Of a stretch of 13,020 nt of DNA, positions 6,128 to 10,865 are shown one piece after another. The translations under genes were made by a program, and so were the position numbers. Each line of letters opens with the position of its first letter. Position 1 is the first letter of the stretch. A model generated the notes under the pieces. That model was not told the DNA's origin. It saw only the letters and a program-made list of their open reading frames with translations, and made no database searches. The DNA comes from Candidatus Bathyarchaeota archaeon (GTDB taxonomy: Archaea; Thermoproteota; Bathyarchaeia; 40CM-2-53-6). Location of the stretch: contig VBBE01000046.1 of the NCBI GenBank assembly GCA_005884605.1, positions 1 to 13,020 of the forward strand. The letters are read 5' to 3'.

Positions 6128-6812
6128 ATCATCTTTGGCCAACGGCGTTAACGGCGGCGATAAAAGAAAGCGGCGGCCGGCCCAGAAGGGCGTTCAGGCA
6201 GTATTCACGCCCGATGCCGGTTGGAAGGGAAGAGCCCAGGTTGCACTCGGACTCATCACAATTGGAGTCGGCACCGTTGCTTGGGTCTATTCTACTCGCG
6301 GTCTCAGAGGATTGGGATTGGGCGATCGGATCCCATGGGACTCTTCTGTGTCGGCTTTTCTCCTCCCGGTTTCCATACCTCTTTTGATCGGTGGAGTAAG
6401 CTTCTGTACCTACTATCTTGCGATGAGGACAACTTGGCGGGCAAGCAGTCGGATTGAGTCGGCTTTGTACGAACTGGAGGTGCTGGTTGGGCGAAAGAGC
6501 ACTTCGCAAGAATCCCCAGCTGTCCTTGGAGTTGTCATGGAGGCGAAGCGGGCTGGAAAAAGGTTGTTCGGTCTGCCGTCAAAGGCTCTATCGATTGCGC
6601 TTGTCGAGGCCATTGTAATGATCCTAATCTACGGTGGCCTTGTGCAAGAGTATAGCTCGAATGTGAATATGCAGAACTGGGTCCGAGCGAATTTTGCTCT
6701 GGGGCGTTACTTTCTCAACTACTATGGACTGCTGATTCTTGCTGGGCTCTTAGGGGTCGCAATATTCCGACTCATACCGAGAAGGCTTCAATCAAAGAAC
6801 CTCCAAAGATAG
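6108..6812 (+). CDS. four-helix membrane protein coupled to ParA
   Basis: A 234-residue protein from TTG 6108, inside the last codons of parA; TTG 6135, just after the parA stop, is the other candidate. It has a basic soluble N-terminus (DKRKRRPAQKG, 18-28) and predicted membrane helices at about 43-61, 81-104, 160-179 and 204-222. A cytosolic loop at about 107-158 (SSRIESALYELEVLVGRK) looks helical or coiled-coil. The C-terminus is basic (RLIPRRLQSKNLQR). I recognise no family. The 20-base overlap with parA implies co-translation, and I infer a membrane anchor or cargo for the ATPase. The RKRRP stretch could contact nucleotides or acidic lipid. Confidence 0.8.
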   Translation: MDQQRTESSLANGVNGGDKRKRRPAQKGVQAVFTPDAGWKGRAQVALGLITIGVGTVAWVYSTRGLRGLGLGDRIPWDSSVSAFLLPVSIPLLIGGVSFCTYYLAMRTTWRASSRIESALYELEVLVGRKSTSQESPAVLGVVMEAKRAGKRLFGLPSKALSIALVEAIVMILIYGGLVQEYSSNVNMQNWVRANFALGRYFLNYYGLLILAGLLGVAIFRLIPRRLQSKNLQR

Positions 6813-6836
6813 GTCCAGCGCCTGGCCAAGAAACAG

Positions 6837-6882
6837 CGATAGGGTCGTGATTATCTATCGGCAAGGCATTCCATCCTATGCC
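6837..6882. repeat. two short inverted repeats between convergent genes
   Basis: CGATAG/CTATCG at 6837-6842 and 6855-6860, and GGCAT/ATGCC at 6865-6869 and 6878-6882, lie in the 79-bp gap between the stops of two convergent genes. They are weak hairpins without a long T tract on either strand. They could help terminate transcripts from both sides, but may be chance. Confidence 0.25.
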
Positions 6883-6891
6883 AAGAATAGC

Positions 6892-7461
6892 CTAATAAGC
6901 CACGATCTTGGCTGGAAGAACCTTCTGGAAAATCTCTAACGCATCCGTGGCGTATTCTCGGAGGATTGTTTCCCTAGTCTGGGTTTGTCTTCTGGGCTTG
7001 AAATACGCTCCCAAGGGCACCATGTAGAACTTAATCATGGTCTCAGAGTTCGGGCTCTCCCGATAGTTCATTTCAAAGTCGTATACCTGAAATTCCTCTC
7101 GTTGCATTCTCATCGTTAGCCGGACGAAAAAGTCGTACTTTCGGGGTTGCTGCTCCTCTTTCTTCATTGCTAGCGAGATAACTGCTTCGTGGTGGACCAT
7201 GATGTTTGTGCTATCAGCGGTAAGTGATTCCACGCTGGTTTGCTGGTAATCTTCGAGAGTCTTGGGTATTAGATCGGTGATTAGCGCAGTTCCATAGCTG
7301 ATCTCGCGACGCAGCCAAAAGTTGCCTCTCGTCTTTTTCTGACGAATGAAGATCGACCGGCGATCCGTTACGAGAATGGCGTACTCTTTCGGATGTTCTT
7401 GGTCTGGCACTATGACCCTGTGAATCAGGGCCAGCCTCCTTTCAGGTACCGTGCTAGTCAT
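6892..7461 (-). CDS. uncharacterised soluble protein, possible PH-like fold
   Basis: 189 residues from ATG 7461 (MTSTVPERRLALIHRV); a TTG at 7470 is three codons earlier. GAGG lies three bases before the ATG. The N-terminal half alternates short strands: LALIHRVIVPD, then EYAILVTDRRSIFIRQKK, then REISYGTALITDLIPKTLEDY. The YAILVTDRRSIFI segment resembles the first strands of bacterial/archaeal PH-like (bPH/GRAM) domains that report on a ligand or membrane. The middle has DFFVRLTMRMQREEFQVYDF and a C-terminal helix, REYATDALEIFQKVLP. There are no Cys clusters, signal peptide or membrane segment. The PH-like suggestion is an inference from pattern only; otherwise it is a hypothetical protein. 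It stands alone, separated by about 245 bp from the gene upstream. Confidence 0.75.
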   Translation of the reverse strand: MTSTVPERRLALIHRVIVPDQEHPKEYAILVTDRRSIFIRQKKTRGNFWLRREISYGTALITDLIPKTLEDYQQTSVESLTADSTNIMVHHEAVISLAMKKEEQQPRKYDFFVRLTMRMQREEFQVYDFEMNYRESPNSETMIKFYMVPLGAYFKPRRQTQTRETILREYATDALEIFQKVLPAKIVAY

Positions 7462-7518
7462 ATTCCTCAAGGCAATTTTCTCCGGTCATGTTGTTGGCTC
7501 TAACCCACGCGATCAGGG

Positions 7519-7620
7519 ATGAGTCCGGACATTCTAGAACGGAATCTGCAGATTTGCGCTTACGTAGGAACCCCAGGAAGACTCCAAGACACTAGTTGCC
7601 CTAAGGGCAACCAATTCTGA
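7519..7620 (+). CDS. doubtful 33-residue open frame
   Basis: The ATG at 7519 follows CAGGG and opens MSPDILERNLQICAYVGTPG followed by RLQDTSCPKGNQF. The first half resembles the opening helices of archaeal winged-helix regulators, but the frame stops before a DNA-binding fold could be completed. A second frame in the same phase (7630-7737, 35 residues) follows ten bases later. It could be a remnant of a lost regulator gene or chance. Confidence 0.2.
   Translation: MSPDILERNLQICAYVGTPGRLQDTSCPKGNQF
7595..7611. promoter_or_regulatory. perfect 7-bp inverted repeat (operator or hairpin)
   Basis: GTTGCCC TAA GGGCAAC forms a hairpin with a three-base loop, or a 17-bp symmetric protein site. It lies between two co-oriented minus-strand genes, 96 bases after the end of the four-helix protein gene and 134 bases before the start of the next, so it could be a terminator arm or an operator. 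No T tract adjoins it. Confidence 0.35.
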
Positions 7621-7706
7621 GCGATCCAGATGACGACGGAGAAAGAGACACGAGTCAAGACGTCAGCAAGGGTATCCCGTGTCATACTCCCTTTTCTAAT
7701 ATGGGA

Positions 7707-8174
7707 TCAACTTCTGCTCGCGTGTCGTCTGGAATAAACCTGGTACCTTCTTGCATCGCGCAAGGTGAGGAAGGTGTACAATAGCCATGCGCTCAGCGCA
7801 ACGGCGCCGACAAGGTTGAGTCCAATTGTGAACAATATCAAAGCTGGTTCCAACACTGCAAAGAGTGTGCCAATGACCCAGAGTAGTGCTCCTACTTGCA
7901 TACTTGCATGTTTCTCGGCACCGCTCATTTTCAAGACGCCAATTCGGTAGCAGAATAGTATGCACAAGCTGAATGAAAGAATGGTCAACACTATTATCAT
8001 TAAAGTGATCTGGAACAGAACTGAGTCGATCTGTCCTGAGGAATAGCGAGGGTAGAGGAAAAAGAGGAGGAAGGTAAAGACGGCGATAGTTGACCCGAGA
8101 ACAGTCCCGGCCCGATTCACATTCGCAGCCGCGAGGTCAAGGTCTAACCATAGATCTTCCTTAGTATCTGACAC
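7707..8174 (-). CDS. small four-helix membrane protein of unknown function
   Basis: 155 residues from a GTG start (8174-8172). The short acidic N-terminus MSDTKEDLWLDLDLAAANVN is followed by predicted membrane helices at about 22-41 (AGTVLGSTIAVFTFLLFFLY), 52-76, 92-113 and 116-137. It ends in a basic tail (RDARRYQVYSRRHASRS) that would be cytosolic by the positive-inside rule. No family motif is recognised. It has its own gap on both sides (110 bp to the gene upstream, 245 bp to the gene downstream), so it is probably monocistronic. A possible TATA-like CTAAATAG lies near 8220, about 46 bases before the start. Confidence 0.72.
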   Translation of the reverse strand: MSDTKEDLWLDLDLAAANVNRAGTVLGSTIAVFTFLLFFLYPRYSSGQIDSVLFQITLMIIVLTILSFSLCILFCYRIGVLKMSGAEKHASMQVGALLWVIGTLFAVLEPALILFTIGLNLVGAVALSAWLLYTFLTLRDARRYQVYSRRHASRS

Positions 8175-8284
8175 CCGGTGTGGCCCCTGATTCGGATTCG
8201 CTCGAAACAGTCCGCCGACTATTTAGACCCTCAAGAAGGCCGCGATCTTGAAGATGAGACCTACTCGAGACTGGCGTTCCCAAA

Positions 8285-8878
8285 CTAGGTCAGCTTGTTT
8301 CCGCAGTTCTTGCAGTACCTAGCCTCGGTCGGGTTCAATGTTCCGCATGATACGCATGAGGCCGAGGTCAACAAGGCGCCGCACTTGATACAATGTTTTG
8401 CGCCTGCTATGAGTGGGGCGCTGCATCTTGAGCACTTACCGATCTTCGGAGATTCTTCAGGGGGTTTCGCCGGTGCGAATGCACTTGGCGAGAACACGTC
8501 CGACAGGATTACGACGTCTCCGACAGTTGCGATTTTCTCGTGTCCGAGTTCAAATTCGCGCGGTAGATCTCTCTCGTCTAGTAGGGTTTTGAATTGTTCC
8601 TTGTCAACAGAGAGGACGAATGATTTGACATCGCCGGTATCGTTTGAGATGGCTTTGCGGACCCGGCCGACGATCATGCCATGGGAATCTATTACCTGAA
8701 GGCCATTAAGGGCCTCGATTCTAGCGTGTGCGTCTTTGACGAGTGTTGGCTCCGTGGGACGGTCGACGTATTTCTCGCAGGCGTAACAGTACCATCGCTT
8801 CTGGTGCGTCTTTGTTCGGATGAATGTGAGGGATTGACTGCAGTCTGGGCATCGTGCCTTGGGTTCTTCCTCGAACAT
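8285..8878 (-). CDS. zinc-ribbon / PRC-barrel protein
   Basis: 197 residues from ATG 8878 (MFEEEPKARCPDC); TTG 8899 would add seven residues. Domains in order: an N-terminal zinc ribbon with CPDC (10-13) and CYAC (31-34); a PRC-barrel at about 57-137 (LNGLQVIDSHGMIVGRV, GDVKSFVLSVD, IATVGDVVIL); a linker rich in Pro/Ala; then a C-terminal double zinc ribbon with CSRC (149-152), CIKC (163-166), CVSC (175-178) and CKNC (189-192). PRC-barrels occur in RimM and in many small archaeal proteins, some linked to RNA processing or cell division. Multi-ribbon architectures suggest binding to RNA, DNA or another protein. Function here is not determined. It is a single gene on the minus strand. Confidence 0.88.
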   Translation of the reverse strand: MFEEEPKARCPDCSQSLTFIRTKTHQKRWYCYACEKYVDRPTEPTLVKDAHARIEALNGLQVIDSHGMIVGRVRKAISNDTGDVKSFVLSVDKEQFKTLLDERDLPREFELGHEKIATVGDVVILSDVFSPSAFAPAKPPEESPKIGKCSRCSAPLIAGAKHCIKCGALLTSASCVSCGTLNPTEARYCKNCGNKLT

Positions 8879-9235
8879 GGTGGGTATACCGGATTTCAAG
8901 AAATAGTCTTGCCGGAAATTGCCAATATGACCATTTTACATAGTTAACGTCTTCGCCAAGACCGCGGATTATTCCTCGCACGTGTCAAGATTGCGAGAGA
9001 GGACGATAACACGATTCCAGAAAGGGGTTTGACTCATTTCAGTCAATCTCTGAGCGTTTCTATAGTCTTGTTTTCAATCGGGACAAGGGTTTACCAAACT
9101 ACTCTATTTACGCAAAAAAGTAGGGTCCGGGATCTCTATATGCCCTTTCTGCCGGTCCAGACAAACTAGCGAATCATAAGCTGAGAGGACTGTTAGGCGT
9201 TAATACTCTGTGGCCCCGACGGCCTTGGTGAGATC
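8879..9235. other. 357-bp gap between divergent genes
   Basis: No convincing gene was found. One plus-strand frame is open without stops from 8948 to about 9173 but has no ATG/GTG and only a late TTG. The gap should hold promoters for the zinc-ribbon gene (minus) and the O-methyltransferase (plus). TTAATACT at 9200-9207 is about 30 bases before the plus-strand start, and CTATATG lies near 9135. A symmetric TTGACT-N6-AGTCAA (9029-9046) is listed separately. Confidence 0.5.
9029..9046. promoter_or_regulatory. symmetric TTGACT-N6-AGTCAA site
   Basis: Six-base inverted arms separated by six bases (CATTTC), 18 bp in all, the size expected for a dimeric helix-turn-helix protein. It lies in the divergent region, about 150 bp from the zinc-ribbon gene start and 190 bp from the O-methyltransferase start. 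One copy only was seen, so chance is not excluded. Confidence 0.25.
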
Positions 9236-9853
9236 TTGAAGAAAAGTGTTAGGCAGTTGCTCAGGAAAATTTACGGTGGTCGGGCTGATGTTCATCTTGA
9301 CCTTTACGGATTATCGAACCAGCATCGACGTAAGCACGGGCGGGGTTGCGACATGTTCCCTAGCGACCCATTACAGGCTCCTCTGTGGGCAGTGCTCGCG
9401 TCATTAACACACGCCCGGCGGATAATGGAGGTTGGTTGTGGTCATGGATACACTGCCGCTGTGATGGCTTCCGCGGCAGGACCCGATTGTTGTGTGGATA
9501 CAATTCAAGAAGACCCTGATCATGCGAGTCTCGCTGAGCAGTCTTTCGAGCAACGAGGGCTCTCCGCGCGCATCCGCGTTCTCCGAGGACGCGGACAAAA
9601 CGTCCTTCCCAGGCTAAAGAGCCGGTATGACATAGTGTTTCCGGACGGTGACTGGCGCGAATATCCGGGATACATTCCGTATCTTCGCCGTCTCACGCGT
9701 CCCGGCAGCATTGTTGTAACCGCGAATCTCAACCCACTCTTTGGCGGCTGGGGCGGAAGGCTGCCAGGAAAGCAAGCAATACAAACCTACCTGACACGCC
9801 TTGCGAGAGATCCGCACTTCCGCACATATGTGGTTCCTGGCGAATGGCACTAA
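9236..9853 (+). CDS. class I O-methyltransferase-like protein
   Basis: 205 residues from TTG 9236, supported by GGTGAGATC directly before it, which matches the archaeal anti-Shine-Dalgarno sequence. The N-terminal helices (KKSVRQLLRKIYGG, then PLQAPLWAVLASL) precede motif I MEVGCGHGYTAAVMA (64-78). CVDTIQEDPDHASLAEQSF (86-104) is motif II, IRVLRGRGQNVLPRL (113-127) motif III, and YDIVFPDGDWREYPGYI (131-147) motif IV, where O-methyltransferases of the catechol type carry a metal-binding Asp. RPGSIVVTANL (155-165) is motif V. Catechol-type enzymes read DADKxxY at motif IV; here it is DGDWREY, so metal use and substrate are uncertain. It is divergent from the zinc-ribbon gene and is the nearest plus-strand gene to the carrier-enzyme cluster. 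A tailoring role is possible but unproven. Confidence 0.8.
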   Translation: MKKSVRQLLRKIYGGRADVHLDLYGLSNQHRRKHGRGCDMFPSDPLQAPLWAVLASLTHARRIMEVGCGHGYTAAVMASAAGPDCCVDTIQEDPDHASLAEQSFEQRGLSARIRVLRGRGQNVLPRLKSRYDIVFPDGDWREYPGYIPYLRRLTRPGSIVVTANLNPLFGGWGGRLPGKQAIQTYLTRLARDPHFRTYVVPGEWH

Positions 9854-10155
9854 ATCAGTGTCCGAGTGTAGAGTGCGAAATATGATTTGTCGAATAGACA
9901 ATAGCAGATGGGTGATACGGCTCAAGCTAGATTAGTTTTGGCTGCCCTGTCTAAGTCCTTGTCAGCGCATTAACGAACCCGATAGCTTTGGGTCTCGAAT
10001 ACATCCAGTTGGCTCATCATTTCGTGGAGGAAGTTCTTGAGATCTACGAGGACTAGAATGGCAAGGATGGGCGTGCAGCCGAAGCTTCAGGAACTCATGA
10101 TGGTCCTTCAGATCGAGGTTTCCGATCGCTACAAATGAATCGTGCGTTCTGTTCG
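9854..10155. other. 302-bp gap between O-methyltransferase and phosphopantetheinyl transferase genes
   Basis: The two flanking genes converge. The gap has no intact gene of normal size, but plus-strand frames from 9908 to 10138 read like pieces of one small protein (separate entry). The minus-strand frame over 9962-10177 is His/Pro/Ser-rich and looks like an antisense shadow. No obvious terminator hairpin was seen. Confidence 0.5.
9908..10138 (+). pseudogene. possible decayed small gene, two frameshifts
   Basis: The ATG at 9908 opens MGDTAQARLVLAALSKSLSAH (stop at 9971-9973). A second frame across the same point continues SALTNPIALGLEYIQLAHHF then VEEVLEIYED to TAG 10054-10056. The first frame then resumes at ATG 10058 as MARMGVQPKLQELMMVLQIE then VSDRYK, ending at TGA 10136-10138. 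Joined, these give a helical protein of about 75 residues with smooth hydrophobic spacing. AAATATGA at 9878-9885 is placed about 26 bases before the ATG, as for a leaderless transcript. Family not recognised. Two shifts make decay or chance as likely as a real gene. Confidence 0.28.
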
Positions 10156-10857
10156 TCAAGCAGTGTCGAATAACCATGTTGGGGTTCCGATAGCTAGCGA
10201 GCCCACAATTTGCTTCTCTTTTAGGGTGAACTCAAGAGTTCTTCGAGACCAGGGTGGGGTTGGCGTGCGATGAAGATGTTGCGAGTTGACTCCATGACCC
10301 AGCATTTTCGCAAATGCTTCCCTCCGAGTCCAGAGTCGATAGAAAACGAGAACACGTTCATTTGGGGATGAGCATCGGACTTGTTCGTAATTCTTTTGGT
10401 CAAAACAAGCCCGGCTTATTGCTAGGACGTCCAGACTCGGATTCACAACCTCAATGTCTATACCGACGTCACTGCCTAATGCAGTAGCGATACAGAGGAA
10501 GTTTTCCGAGTGCGAGACGTTGAACTTCAAGCTCTTTGACGGTGGACACCCTACAACAGCTAGCGTGCTTAAGCAAGGCTTACCATACTTGTCTGTAAGA
10601 ATCTGCAGATTTTCAGGAAGGATACCCGTCTCGTTGCTCAGTACGTGTCTTGTGAATACGCAACTGGCAAGATATCGTCGGCGGTCTTGTGGCTTTTTCA
10701 GGCGCGCCCCTCTGGCATGCTCGCTCGTCGAGAGCCATGAGAGCTGTGCCATCTCAGCCTGCTGCTCGTCAAGAGCCGCAAACCAGATGCGAACCCCCGC
10801 ATTGTTACTAGGCACACCGCCGAAGCGATAAACAAAGTTGGCAGCTGACTCCATCAT
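10156..10857 (-). CDS. 4'-phosphopantetheinyl transferase, Sfp/Gsp type
   Basis: 233 residues from ATG 10857; a second ATG follows at once, and TTGs at 10869 and 10863 are further options. It transfers phosphopantetheine from coenzyme A to the serine of carrier domains. FNVSHSENFLCIA (112-124) is the conserved P2 segment, SDVGIDIEVV (129-138) carries the Mg-binding D134 and E136, and FYRLWTRREAFAKMLGHG (172-189) is the W-(T)-x-x-E-A-x-x-K signature with E180 and K184. Arg/Lys-rich RRRYLASCVFTRHVL (59-73) is the coenzyme A-binding region. The usual KE of W(S/T)xKE is replaced by RE, a known variant. The start lies eight bases after the stop of the carrier enzyme gene, so the two are an operon, and the carrier's DLSGHSL serine is the obvious target. 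Confidence 0.92.
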   Translation of the reverse strand: MMESAANFVYRFGGVPSNNAGVRIWFAALDEQQAEMAQLSWLSTSEHARGARLKKPQDRRRYLASCVFTRHVLSNETGILPENLQILTDKYGKPCLSTLAVVGCPPSKSLKFNVSHSENFLCIATALGSDVGIDIEVVNPSLDVLAISRACFDQKNYEQVRCSSPNERVLVFYRLWTRREAFAKMLGHGVNSQHLHRTPTPPWSRRTLEFTLKEKQIVGSLAIGTPTWLFDTA

Positions 10858-10865
10858 CGTCAATG

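Noticed and set aside
8948..9175. Long stop-free plus-strand frame in the gap before the O-methyltransferase
   Set aside because: It has no ATG or GTG and only a late TTG; the sequence shows no family features.
9962..10177. 71-codon minus-strand frame
   Set aside because: His/Pro/Ser-rich product, overlaps the transferase 3' end, and lies opposite the more protein-like plus-strand fragments.
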